Origin: Anaerolineales bacterium
Lineage (GTDB): Bacteria; Chloroflexota; Anaerolineae; 4572-78; J111
Length of the DNA: 64,000 nt
Direction: 5' to 3'
Assembly: GCA_015075405.1 (NCBI GenBank)
Contig: JABTUK010000001.1
Location: forward strand, 434,001-498,000
Part shown: positions 1-7,588 of the stretch, one piece after another
How the letters are laid out: each line of letters opens with the position of its first letter
Numbering within the stretch: position 1 is the stretch's first letter
Notes under the pieces: model-generated
The model's input: the letters and a program-made list of their open reading frames with translations, nothing else
What the model was told of the DNA's origin: nothing
The model's database searches: none
Translations under genes and position numbers: made by a program

Positions 1-358
1 AAGCCACCATTCAGCCTGAGGTCGAACAGAAGACCGAGCCGACCACCACCCTCTACACGGATGAGAGTAACGCCTACAATCGGGTCGCTGGAACAGGTCG
101 GGGGCACGGCACGGTCTGCCACTCTCAGAAAGAATGGGCGCGGGACGACGATGGTGATGGTATCCGGGAAGTCCATTGCAACACCATGGAAGGCATCTGG
201 ACCGGCTTGCGTAACTTTCTACGGCCCTTTCGCGGCGTTCACAAAAAAACTTGGCTCAGTATGTGGCCATGTTTGAGTGGTCTCATAATCTCAAACGGGT
301 CACTCCTGACTTCTTGAGAACTTTGATGCTACCTCATTTCACCTATTTACCTACATGA
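1..358 (+). pseudogene. IS1595/ISXO2-type transposase, C-terminal part, frameshifted
   Basis: The frame entering at base 3 reads through a YTDES motif (about base 54) and NTMEGIW (about base 190). These fit the second Asp and the Glu of the DDE catalytic triad of IS1595-family transposases. The frame then runs into an A7 tract at about 242-248. After it the expected C-terminus, starting NLAQYVAMFEWSHNLK and ending FTYLPT, continues in the next frame to a TGA at 356-358. One extra A would restore a single frame, so this is either a one-base deletion or a slippage site. The 5' part lies outside the window. The stop is 3 bp from the stop of the convergent kinase gene, leaving no obvious room for a terminal inverted repeat. 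Confidence 0.75.
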
Positions 359-361
359 GCG

Positions 362-1639
362 TTAATCTTTGGCCGGCTCGCCCAGCGGTAAAATGAGGTG
401 AAATTGACTGCCAGGACAGCGCACCGGATCGTGGCCCTCGCTTTCTACCCAGAGCGAGCCGCCGTGAGCCTGGGCGACGCCGCGAGCAATAGCCAGACCC
501 AGGCCGGTCCCGCCGCCCATAAATTCGGTTTTGCTGGTACTGTGCCGTTCAATATCGCGGACTTCGTAAAAGTTTTCAAAGATGCGATCTTGCTCTTCTG
601 CGGCAATGCCCACGCCGGTATCGCTGACCGTTATTTTTACAAATGGTTGGGGAGCGGGCGAATTTCGGGCAAAATCGGAATCATCGCCCAGCAGGTCCAC
701 CTTGATTTCGATGATTCCCCCATCGGGGGTGTATTTGATGGCATTGCTGACCAGGTTGCGTAAAATCTGGGTCACGCGCTCGCCGTCGGCCCACAGGGTG
801 GGGATATGATCAGCGTCGGCCACAAGCAGGGTTTGCTGCCGCCGGGCGACTACATTTTTGAAGTCTTTCTTGATCTTGTCCAGGATCAATGACAAGCCAA
901 TGGGCGCATGTTTTAATTGTAATGTGCCGGCCTCGATCCGGGTCACATCGAGCATGTCCTGGACAATGCCCCGTAGCCGGTCCACTCCGGTTACAACGCC
1001 TTCGATAACTTGTAGGGTTTTCTCGTCGGCCTGGGCCATGAAGGAACTGTCCGAGCTGGTCAGCAGACTCAGATAGCCATGCACCGCCGCCAGAGGGGTG
1101 CGCAGTTCGTGCGCGGCCAGGTTGATAAAGCGGGATTTCATGGCATCGGTGTGGGCCAGGGCTTCGTTGGCCTTGGTTAGCTCTTGCACCTTTTTCTCCA
1201 GCCGGTCAACCAGGCGCTCGTTGTACTCGCGCAAGTAGGCGCTTTCCTGCTCAATGGTGATGCTCTCCCGCATCCCACCCAGAAATTCGGCCACTTGCTG
1301 GGGCAGGGTGTCAACGTCAATGGGTTTGGCAATGTAGCCGTTGCAGCCGGCGGCCAACGCCCGTTCACGGTCGCCGGCCATAACTTTGGCGGTTAGAGCA
1401 ATAATCGGAATATCGCTCAATTCCGGCAGGCTCTTGATGCGGGTGGCCGCTTCGTAGCCGTCCATGCCGGGGATATTAATATCCATCAAAATCAAATCGG
1501 GATGAGTTTCCTGGGCAGCTTTGATGCCACTGAGGCCGTCGGTCGCTTCGAGCACAATGTAGCCAACGCCTTCTAAAACCTGGCGCACCAGTACCCGATT
1601 GGCGGCGTTGTCTTCAACATAGAGGATTGTTTTGCTCAT
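362..1639 (-). CDS. Receiver-histidine kinase hybrid (REC-HisKA-HATPase)
   Basis: The protein has 425 residues. Residues 1-120 form a response-regulator receiver: acidic YVED at the N-terminus, phospho-acceptor Asp53 in LMDINIPGMDG, T83 in ALTAK and Lys105 in AKPID. A coiled-coil linker (about 130-165) leads to a HisKA H-box with His177 in NLAAHELRTPLA. The ATPase domain follows, with N-box NLVSNAIKYTPDG, G1 DTGVGIA and G2 GGGTGLGLAIA. There is no transmembrane segment or PAS domain, so it is a soluble kinase whose input is presumably another kinase phosphorylating its receiver. It lies downstream of a second kinase in the same orientation, separated by a heptamer-repeat hairpin and a MITE. 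The signal sensed is unknown. Confidence 0.93.
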   Translation of the reverse strand: MSKTILYVEDNAANRVLVRQVLEGVGYIVLEATDGLSGIKAAQETHPDLILMDINIPGMDGYEAATRIKSLPELSDIPIIALTAKVMAGDRERALAAGCNGYIAKPIDVDTLPQQVAEFLGGMRESITIEQESAYLREYNERLVDRLEKKVQELTKANEALAHTDAMKSRFINLAAHELRTPLAAVHGYLSLLTSSDSSFMAQADEKTLQVIEGVVTGVDRLRGIVQDMLDVTRIEAGTLQLKHAPIGLSLILDKIKKDFKNVVARRQQTLLVADADHIPTLWADGERVTQILRNLVSNAIKYTPDGGIIEIKVDLLGDDSDFARNSPAPQPFVKITVSDTGVGIAAEEQDRIFENFYEVRDIERHSTSKTEFMGGGTGLGLAIARGVAQAHGGSLWVESEGHDPVRCPGSQFHLILPLGEPAKD

Positions 1640-1672
1640 TTGACGCTCATCAATAACTTTGCTGCGGTCAAG

Positions 1673-1730
1673 GATTAGAGATTAGAGATTGGAGATTAAT
1701 AATCTCTCCAATCTCTAATCTCCAATCTCC
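1673..1730. repeat. Heptamer tandem repeat (agagatt)n in inverted pair
   Basis: Units of AGAGATT/GGAGATT on one arm are followed by the complementary AATCTCT/AATCTCC units on the other, so the transcript can form a long hairpin. The period is 7 bp. It lies between two kinase genes. Confidence 0.85.
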
Positions 1731-1735
1731 TACTT

Positions 1736-1827
1736 AGAGCCTATCCGAAAAAGGGTAGGTTGGCATCCCTATGCCAGCCGGTGACGCATAGGGATGCGTC
1801 ACCTACGGGGTTATTCGGATAGGCTCT
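1736..1827. repeat. Palindromic MITE-like element, family A
   Basis: The 14-bp termini AGAGCCTATCCGAA and TTCGGATAGGCTCT are exact reverse complements. Internal arms (catccctatg / catagggatg) also pair, so the whole element is one long imperfect palindrome. It overlaps the 3' end of the adjacent kinase gene. A diverged relative lies at about 59220-59303. Confidence 0.85.
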
Positions 1828-2716
1828 TATTACCCCGTTCCGCCAGAGCAGGCGGCGGCTGCAAGGGAATGGTAAATGAAAAGGTGCTGCCGTGCCCTAC
1901 CTGGCTTTCGACCCACAATTCGCCGCCGTGGAGCGTAACCAGGCGATAACTGATCGGCATACCCAGGCCGGTGCCTTCGGCTCGCCGGGCAATCGAGCTG
2001 TCAATCTGGCGAAAGGCTTCAAAAACCTTGTCCATATCTTCGGGGGCAATGCCGATGCCCGTATCTTTAACCGAGAAACAGATAAAATGCTGGTCGTTTT
2101 TGGTTATCTGGCGGATGCGCATGGTAATACAGCCGGCATCGGTAAACTTGGCCGCATTGGATAAAATATTAATCACAATTTGGCGGATACGGCTGCGGTC
2201 TACATACACCCTGGGTAAATTCGGCTCGATCTCTTCCCGCAGTTCGATGGGTTTGCCCTCGATCAGGATATACGTCGAGGCCATGACTCCCACAATAATT
2301 TCCTCTACGCTGACCCAGTCCAGGTCGAGGCGGATTTTACCGGCCTCGATTTTGGACAGGTCCAGAATATCGTTGACCAGGCCCAGCAGGTGTTGGGCGC
2401 TGTCGTAAATGAGCGAGACATCGGTTTGTTGGACCGGGTTGAGCGGGCCAATCTTTTGTTTGAGTAATAGCTTGGCAAAACCGATAATTGAATTTAAGGG
2501 AGTACGGAGTTCATGGCTGACCGTAGCGATAAATTCGGTTTTGAGGGTGTCAGCCTCGCGCAGTTCGCGCCTGGCTTCGTCCAGTTCCTGCCGAGTCTGA
2601 GCCAGGTCTGCTTCCAGGGTTGCAATCCGTTGGTGGGCCAAAGTCAGGTCGGTGAATGAGGAGGTAACGGCAGCTAAGCCGTCGTTGGAGATTGATTGGG
2701 GAGTTGGTTTATTCAT
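1811..2716 (-). CDS. Soluble sensor histidine kinase (HisKA-HATPase)
   Basis: The protein has 301 residues. A coiled coil (about 25-58) is followed by the H-box with His68 in FIATVSHELRTPLNSIIGFAKLL. The ATPase domain has N-box INILSNAAKFTD, G1 VKDTGIGIAPEDM and G2 GTGLGMPIS. There is no receiver, PAS or membrane segment, so sensing must come from a partner. It overlaps the stop of the upstream NYN-protein gene by 8 bp, which implies translational coupling. The last five codons (KSLSE) and the stop lie inside the terminal repeat of the MITE at 1736-1827, so the original C-terminus was probably replaced by the element. The kinase domain itself is complete. Confidence 0.92.
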   Translation of the reverse strand: MNKPTPQSISNDGLAAVTSSFTDLTLAHQRIATLEADLAQTRQELDEARRELREADTLKTEFIATVSHELRTPLNSIIGFAKLLLKQKIGPLNPVQQTDVSLIYDSAQHLLGLVNDILDLSKIEAGKIRLDLDWVSVEEIIVGVMASTYILIEGKPIELREEIEPNLPRVYVDRSRIRQIVINILSNAAKFTDAGCITMRIRQITKNDQHFICFSVKDTGIGIAPEDMDKVFEAFRQIDSSIARRAEGTGLGMPISYRLVTLHGGELWVESQVGHGSTFSFTIPLQPPPALAERGNKSLSE

Positions 2717-3197
2717 GGTTTACCCTGCTTTTTTTAAAGAGCTTGAGCCAATCGTCAATTTCTTCAGGCGAGAGCTTGACCTCAACCTGGCTACCCCGGT
2801 CATCTTCTGGCGCAGCCGGACTGCTTTGGAGCAATTGTTGGGCAAACTCGCGGGCTGCCAGCACCCGTACTCGGGCCTGGCGGGCGGCCTGCTGCACGGC
2901 TCGATCTGACGAGACAACGCCCCACCCCTGCGGGTTCTTCACCTGCCGCAGCCGCCGGACAATCATCTGGTCGGCGGTCTGGCCGTGTGGAGCAAATTGG
3001 ACTGTCACCCCGCCGGATTTTTTGGTTTCAGCCACCCGGTACTCCGGCCCGGCATCAAAAATGACCGTCAACCGATGGCCGGTTCGCGCCCGGTAGCGGC
3101 GGAGATACTCCACCAGCTTAGCTTCGTCGTTGGGGTCGTCCAGCCGCAGGGTGGGCATCTGCCCAATGAGGTTATGTCCGTCAATCAGCCATTGCAT
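2709..3197 (-). CDS. NYN-domain protein, YacP-like predicted RNA nuclease
   Basis: The protein has 162 residues. The PIN/FLAP-like NYN fold is shown by Asp6 in WLIDGHNLI, Asp48 in VIFDAG, Asp76 in TADQMI and Asp98 in VVSSDRAV, the usual acidic residues of YacP-type NYN proteins. Bacillus YacP (Rae1) cleaves mRNA in the ribosomal A site. The same role here is only a family inference, because this short form may lack other parts. The C-terminal 35 residues are acidic and polar and end in a predicted helix. It is the first gene of a two-gene unit with a histidine kinase. Confidence 0.8.
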   Translation of the reverse strand: MQWLIDGHNLIGQMPTLRLDDPNDEAKLVEYLRRYRARTGHRLTVIFDAGPEYRVAETKKSGGVTVQFAPHGQTADQMIVRRLRQVKNPQGWGVVSSDRAVQQAARQARVRVLAAREFAQQLLQSSPAAPEDDRGSQVEVKLSPEEIDDWLKLFKKSRVNHE

Positions 3198-3323
3198 GCC
3201 GTATTATAACATAGGTATTTTATCAAACCAATGGGAAAAGTGGGGGAGAATGTTAAAGGGACAGAAGAAACAAAGGGAATTGAGGGAACGATTGCCTCCC
3301 CTTAACCTGAACAAGCCAGAACC

Positions 3324-3370
3324 AAGAAATAAGAAATAAGAAAGCTGGTTTTCTAATTTCTTATTTCTTT
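3324..3370. repeat. Heptamer repeat (gaaataa)n hairpin
   Basis: Tandem AGAAATA units are followed by the complementary TTTCTTA units, separated by a short GC-containing loop. It sits in the 209-bp gap between the NYN gene and the convergent-side PPOX gene. Read on the minus strand it could also act as a terminator for the PPOX gene. Confidence 0.75.
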
Positions 3371-3406
3371 TTTTTTCGAGATAAAACTTTTTAGTGTGTA
3401 CAAGAT

Positions 3407-3880
3407 TTACTCGATAAGGTACGAAGTTCCCTCCACCCTCCACTCTTCTTTATGCCCAAAACTCTGCGAGTTATCAATCAGGCGCAGCCAGGCAGGGGTG
3501 ATTTTGTAAAAGGTGACCCGCTCCAGCATGCCAGTCAAGCCTGTATTTTCTATAATGAAGGGGTACTTGGCCAAATAGGCGCGGCGGGCGGCCTCGGCTA
3601 TTGGGCCGGAAAGGGCGACACAGCGCCCTTCGAGTTGCACCCCGCGAATGGACTGCCACTGCTGCCCATCGGCATAAATGGCGGCGGCCACCCGCTCATC
3701 ACGGGCCACATTCTGGCTGTGGCGCACCCGCTGCTCGGAAATGAAGACCAGCGACAGGTCGTCCAGTTCCGCATAAAAGAGCGGGGCGGCCTGGGGCCGG
3801 CCATCTTCGGCCAGCGTGGCCAGGGTCAGAGTGGTATGGGCTGCTAGAAATTGTTTAATACGAAGGGTTAATTCGTTCAT
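3407..3880 (-). CDS. Pyridoxamine 5'-phosphate oxidase-fold protein (FMN/F420-binding split barrel)
   Basis: The protein has 157 residues. An N-terminal helix is followed by the split-barrel pattern TLATLAEDGRPQAAPLFYAE, then VFISEQRVRHSQNVARDERVAAAIY and GVQLEGRCVAL. This is typical of small PPOX/pyridoxamine oxidase-like flavoproteins that bind FMN or F420. The true PdxH C-terminal motifs are absent, so B6 synthesis is not implied. Its ATG overlaps the stop of the upstream membrane-protein gene by 4 bp, making a likely three-gene unit with the two genes above it. The substrate cannot be told from sequence. Confidence 0.8.
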   Translation of the reverse strand: MNELTLRIKQFLAAHTTLTLATLAEDGRPQAAPLFYAELDDLSLVFISEQRVRHSQNVARDERVAAAIYADGQQWQSIRGVQLEGRCVALSGPIAEAARRAYLAKYPFIIENTGLTGMLERVTFYKITPAWLRLIDNSQSFGHKEEWRVEGTSYLIE

Positions 3881-4374
3881 CGTCCTTTAGGTCGATTCTT
3901 GCGCTTTCTGGGCGGTTTGGGGGCAATAACCATATCATCGCTTTCAAACTCCTCGTCTATCTCAGGAAGGGATGTCATCCAAAGGGGCAAACCGCCTGTG
4001 CCGGACCTGACCGAAAAGTAAGCCCCAGCCGTTAGGCTGATGGCAAACAAGATAATTGCCTGGACCAGGGTCAAGTCAAGCGAAATGACTTGTAACAATA
4101 ACCAGCCGCCCAGGCCGGACACAGCGAGCAGAATAAAAGAAATAAGCGGGGCGATGATGGCTCCGGCAATATCTGTCTCTTTAGCCCCTGGGGTATCGGC
4201 CAGGTTCAGAATGACATACCTTATGACCACGAGCATGCCCAAAGAGACCCACACCATCTGGTCAAAAGGTACGGGCAAAACCAGGGTAAACAGCCAGGCT
4301 GCCAGCAGCGCCGGCAGGACCAGACCCAAGATACCTAAAAGCAGCAGAACGATAATACTACCCAATAGCTCCAT
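3877..4374 (-). CDS. Four- to five-helix integral membrane protein, function unknown
   Basis: The protein has 165 residues with strongly hydrophobic segments at about 5-32, 38-56, 68-98 and 103-122. It ends in a polar tail that is first acidic (EIDEEFESDD) and then very basic (PKPPRKRKNRPKGR). I do not recognise the family. It starts 3 bp after the Nudix-like gene stop and overlaps the PPOX gene by 4 bp, so the three are probably co-transcribed. Confidence 0.7.
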   Translation of the reverse strand: MELLGSIIVLLLLGILGLVLPALLAAWLFTLVLPVPFDQMVWVSLGMLVVIRYVILNLADTPGAKETDIAGAIIAPLISFILLAVSGLGGWLLLQVISLDLTLVQAIILFAISLTAGAYFSVRSGTGGLPLWMTSLPEIDEEFESDDMVIAPKPPRKRKNRPKGR

Positions 4375-4377
4375 AAT

Positions 4378-4941
4378 TTAGTATTCCGCAGTCAGTAGCT
4401 TCCAGCGCCACTGATGGCTTTTGACCGGATCGCCGTCGTCGTGGGCGGCCTCAACGGTGGAAAAGGATTGGCGCGGCAGGCCGGCGACTTTGGCTTCGAC
4501 CTGGTAACGAATGTAGTGGGTGGTCAGGCCGGGGTACGACTGTGAGTCCTGCATGGTTTCCTCCGGCTCGACAGCAGCAGAGATAATCTTAACCTGGTCA
4601 GCCGTAACTTCCAACTCCTCCTGCAAACAGCGAATGGCCGCCTCGACCGGCTGCTCACCCGGCTTGAGTTTTTCGGTGGGCGGCATGTCGCGGTAGCGGT
4701 ACTGGTTTTCGCCAAAAGCCTGGCCCACCTCCACCAGCGTCCGCCGGCCCCGGCAAATGGTCACGCAGACAATCCGCACCAGCCGCCGCGGCGGGTCGGC
4801 ATGCAGCTCCGATTCGCCCTCGGCCAGTTCAGACCAGAGGTTCTCTACGGTCTTGGCGCCGCCCGTCCCCCAGCAGGTGAGGTCAATTCCGTTGGCCGTG
4901 AGCCAGGCTTTCAGTTCGGCAACATTAGCAAAGGTAAGCAT
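4378..4941 (-). CDS. Nudix-like hydrolase with a degenerate Nudix box
   Basis: The protein has 187 residues. The segment EKLKPGEQPVEAAIRCLQEE at about 90-110 aligns with the Nudix signature Gx5Ex7REUxEExGU. The leading Gly is Glu, the catalytic-region RE is RC and the trailing Gly is Glu, while the metal-binding EE pair is kept. The sequence around it (RLVRIVCVTICRGRRTLVEVGQ and RYRDMPPTEKLKPGE) fits a Nudix beta sheet. The N-terminal 50 residues are an extra domain. Activity may be altered or lost. It heads the three-gene unit running to 3407. Confidence 0.55.
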   Translation of the reverse strand: MLTFANVAELKAWLTANGIDLTCWGTGGAKTVENLWSELAEGESELHADPPRRLVRIVCVTICRGRRTLVEVGQAFGENQYRYRDMPPTEKLKPGEQPVEAAIRCLQEELEVTADQVKIISAAVEPEETMQDSQSYPGLTTHYIRYQVEAKVAGLPRQSFSTVEAAHDDGDPVKSHQWRWKLLTAEY

Positions 4942-5662
4942 AAACCTTGTCTGTTGGAAGGTGAGAAGACAGGTAGAAAGCGTTCGGAAACTATTTCGTC
5001 CAACTGGCCCGCCCCGGCATGAATGCCAGGGCTACCGAACTGCGCCGGGTCAACCCGGCTTTAGCCCGATTCATCGGGCACTGTCGTATAGTCCGGCGAC
5101 TTCATCGCCGGACGAGGGCCACTGACAAGGTTGCCTCTGGAGTTTCCGAATGTTCTCATATCATATATGAGAGTGGGTAGGGGGGCAAGCGTTAACGCTA
5201 AATTTGCCGCTTCTGGTTTGAAGCGACGACCAATTCCGGGCCTGCCTTGAGTTTTCCCCACCGCTCCCCCGATTATCCACAAGTAATGCCCTTGTTATCC
5301 ACACCGGGCCGTTGGCGCTATCCACGATTGGCCGGTCTTCATGGGTTCAACTCAATCGTAAATCCAAAATCTAAAATCGTAAATCGTTTGGGGCTTGTCA
5401 CGGCGCAAAAAGGTGTGATACAGTAGCTACGAAGATACGCCCGAAAAATGTGGGGAGATTACCATGTTTGAAATTTTCGGCCAGGATGTCAGCGTTACTT
5501 CAACCAAAGTAGGCCATGGCCTCACATGCCATGAACCCGGCCTACGGGCTTTGACATGGTTCTGGTAACAGGATATAATTGATTGACGGTTCGCGAATAA
5601 ATTTGCCGGCTCATCGTCGAAGCCGCCAACACATCCGATCGTCCCAATGAGGAGACTGGCCG
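4942..5662. other. 720-bp non-coding region with inverted repeats
   Basis: No convincing gene is present. Bases about 5010-5120 hold GC-rich palindromes (gccgggtcaacccggc, cccgattcatcggg, tccggcgacttcatcgccgga). Then come a DnaA-box cluster (5252-5327), a heptamer-like tract (5353-5387, aatcgta units) and an AT-richer segment leading to the gene at 5663. A 34-codon reading frame at 5464 has no support. Confidence 0.6.
5252..5327 (+). promoter_or_regulatory. Cluster of DnaA boxes
   Basis: Two perfect TTATCCACA boxes lie at 5273-5281 and 5295-5303, in the same orientation and 22 bp apart. They are flanked by weaker matches TTTTCCCCA (about 5252) and CTATCCACG (about 5319). An AT-rich tract follows within 30 bp. 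This could be an origin, a DnaA-titrating site or a DnaA-regulated promoter. None of the usual origin genes (dnaA, dnaN, gyrB, rpmH, parAB) is in the window. Confidence 0.45.
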
Positions 5663-6127
5663 ATGTCCGAAATAATCATTATCAAAAATGAATATGCCGA
5701 TCTGGTGTATCATTCTGACACCCAAATCGTGCATCACACCTTTCACCAGCCCATCGGCGGTGAGAAATTTCGCGAGATTTTAAACGCCGGGGCCAGGACA
5801 CTGGAAGAGTACAAAGCCTCAAAGTGGCTCTCGGATGATCGGGGAAATTCGGCCCTCTCCCCGGAGGATACCGAGTGGAGTATGACCGATTGGTTTCCTC
5901 GGGCAGTTAATGCCGGCTGGAAATTTTGGGCTTTGGTGGTTCCAGAAGATCTCATGGCCAGGATGAACCTGAAAGAATTTGTAGACTCCTATTATGAGCA
6001 GGGGCTTCGGATCGGGGTATTCACTAAACCCGAAGAAGCCATGGAATGGTTAATGATCTGCGATCTTCCCCCGAGTGAATGGATTGGAAGGTTATCGGGC
6101 GCCCAGACGAAAGAGGAAGAGAAATAG
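5663..6127 (+). CDS. STAS/SpoIIAA-like hypothetical protein
   Basis: The protein has 154 residues. The pattern fits the small soluble SpoIIAA/STAS-like proteins found beside signalling genes: an opening beta strand (IIIIKNEYADLVYHSDTQIVHHTFHQPI), a central KWLSDDRGNSALSPEDTEW motif, then a PRAVNAGWKFWALVVPEDLMARMNLKEFVDSY segment and a closing FTKPEEAMEWL helix. In this lineage such proteins often occur alone, and no function is established. It is monocistronic, with a hairpin terminator at 6187-6211. Confidence 0.5.
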   Translation: MSEIIIIKNEYADLVYHSDTQIVHHTFHQPIGGEKFREILNAGARTLEEYKASKWLSDDRGNSALSPEDTEWSMTDWFPRAVNAGWKFWALVVPEDLMARMNLKEFVDSYYEQGLRIGVFTKPEEAMEWLMICDLPPSEWIGRLSGAQTKEEEK

Positions 6128-6186
6128 CCGCCACGATAGGTCTCATCCAAAAGAGACATGCAAAAGTAAGGATCGGTAAAGAGACG

Positions 6187-6211
6187 AGACGCTGGTGACA
6201 GCGTCTTTTTT
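6187..6211 (+). terminator. Rho-independent terminator
   Basis: An 8-bp stem (AGACGCTG / CAGCGTCT) with a GTGA loop is followed by a T run. It ends the transcript of the STAS-like gene. Confidence 0.75.
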
Positions 6212-6232
6212 GTTATCCTTGAGTTTGAATCT

Positions 6233-7159
6233 TTGACCACAGCCAACGAAGACGCGAAGTTTGAACAATTGCTGCGCCGGATGGAGCCGCACAGCAAGCT
6301 GCGGCGGGCCTGGTCGCTGACCGGAGGCGTTTCCGCCCAGGTGACAGCCCTGGAGATCGAGCAGCCCGACGGCCAGACCCGCAGGCTGGTGGTCCGCCAG
6401 CATGGCGCGGCAGACCTGGCCCAAAACCCACACCTCGCCGCCGCCGAGTATAGGTTGTTGCAGCTATTGCAGGCGCACCACCTGCCCGCACCCGCGCCTT
6501 GTTACCTCGATCTATCCGGCCAGATATTCCCCACCCCTGTCATCGTGGTTGAGTATGTCGAAGGCACGCCGGAAGAAGCCCCGGCACATCTGCCCGATCT
6601 CACCCGGCAGCTTGCCACGCACCTGGCCCGGATTCACACGCTTAGTGCCGCAACAGCAGATTTGTCCTTTCTACCGCAGCAGGAAAACCGGGTGGCCCAA
6701 ACCCTGCAAGACCGCCCCGCCGCCCTTGACGCCACATTTGACGAAAGGCAAATCCGGGCTATATTAGACTCACTCTGGCCCTTACCGCTGCGCAATCAAG
6801 CGGTCCTGCTGCACAGCGATTTCTGGCCGGGGAACATCTTGTGGCAGGAAGGCCGGCTGGCCGCCATTATTGATTGGGAGGATGCCGCCGTCGGCGACCC
6901 CCTGGCCGACCTGTCTAACAGCCGCCTTGAGCTTTTATGGGCCTATGGCCGCGCCGCCATGCATGATTTCACCCGGCAGTATCAAGCCCTGGTTCCGCTT
7001 GATGTCAGCCATCTCCCCTACTGGGACCTCTGCGCCGCGCTGCGACCCATCGCTAAAATTGCCACGTGGGGTCTGGACCCACCAACAGAAAAAAGGATGC
7101 GGGCCAGACTCAAGTGGTTTATCAGCCAGACATTCGATAAGCTTTCAAAGGGGGATTAA
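6233..7159 (+). CDS. Aminoglycoside phosphotransferase (APH)-family kinase
   Basis: The protein has 308 residues. Kinase-like features include a glycine-rich GGVSAQV segment at about 31-37, RLVVRQHG, the catalytic HSDFWPGN (about 203-210) and the metal-binding IIDWEDAAVGDPLADL. These define the APH/choline-kinase superfamily. The substrate is unknown and resistance should not be assumed. The frame opens at TTG 6233. An internal start near 6281 would remove only 16 residues. The gene is followed after 2 bp by a DUF1801 gene, so 6233-8698 looks like one four-gene operon. Confidence 0.85.
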   Translation: MTTANEDAKFEQLLRRMEPHSKLRRAWSLTGGVSAQVTALEIEQPDGQTRRLVVRQHGAADLAQNPHLAAAEYRLLQLLQAHHLPAPAPCYLDLSGQIFPTPVIVVEYVEGTPEEAPAHLPDLTRQLATHLARIHTLSAATADLSFLPQQENRVAQTLQDRPAALDATFDERQIRAILDSLWPLPLRNQAVLLHSDFWPGNILWQEGRLAAIIDWEDAAVGDPLADLSNSRLELLWAYGRAAMHDFTRQYQALVPLDVSHLPYWDLCAALRPIAKIATWGLDPPTEKRMRARLKWFISQTFDKLSKGD

Positions 7160-7161
7160 GT

Positions 7162-7581
7162 ATGGCCGAACTCAAAACCAAACCAACCGAGCAAAGTGTA
7201 GAAGCGTTTCTGCAAGAGGTCAGCGATGAGCAAAAGCGCCAGGACTGCTTTATCGTGCTGGAACTGATGCGCCGGATCACCGGAGAGGAACCTAAAATGT
7301 GGGGCAGCAGCATGGTCGGCTTTGGCCGCTACCATTACAAATACAGCAGCGGCCAGGAGGGTGACTACTTTCTGACCGGCTTCTCACCCCGTAAACAAAA
7401 CCTAACCCTTTATATCATGGCCGGCTTCGAGCAGTTTGAGCCGCTGCTACAAAAGCTGGGCAAACACACCACCGCCAAATCGTGCCTGTATATCAAGCGC
7501 CTTAAAGATATTGACCTGCCCACCCTGGAAGAACTGATCCGGCAATCGGTCCATTATATGAAACAAGCCTGGACTGTATAG
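7162..7581 (+). CDS. DUF1801 protein (YdhG-like)
   Basis: The protein has 139 residues. It shows the DUF1801 pattern: SVEAFLQEVSDEQKRQDCFIVLELMRRITGEEPKMWGSSMVGFGRY, then YFLTGFSPRKQNLTLYIM, and ending SCLYIKRLKDIDLPTLEELIRQSV. Homologues are small cytosolic proteins of an iron-chaperone-like fold with no settled biochemical role. It lies 2 bp after the phosphotransferase gene and 7 bp before the next gene. Confidence 0.85.
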   Translation: MAELKTKPTEQSVEAFLQEVSDEQKRQDCFIVLELMRRITGEEPKMWGSSMVGFGRYHYKYSSGQEGDYFLTGFSPRKQNLTLYIMAGFEQFEPLLQKLGKHTTAKSCLYIKRLKDIDLPTLEELIRQSVHYMKQAWTV

Positions 7582-7588
7582 TGCCAAG

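Noticed and set aside
5061..5282. 73-codon minus-strand frame in the DnaA-box region
   Set aside because: It runs through palindromes, has no ribosome-binding site and no protein-like pattern.
5464..5568. 34-codon frame starting MFEIFGQDV
   Set aside because: Too short, overlaps an inverted repeat (gtaggccatggcct...ggcctac), and no independent support.
1..5660. Chromosomal origin called with confidence
   Set aside because: The DnaA boxes are real matches, but no dnaA, dnaN, gyr, rpmH or par gene is present and no skew analysis is possible here.
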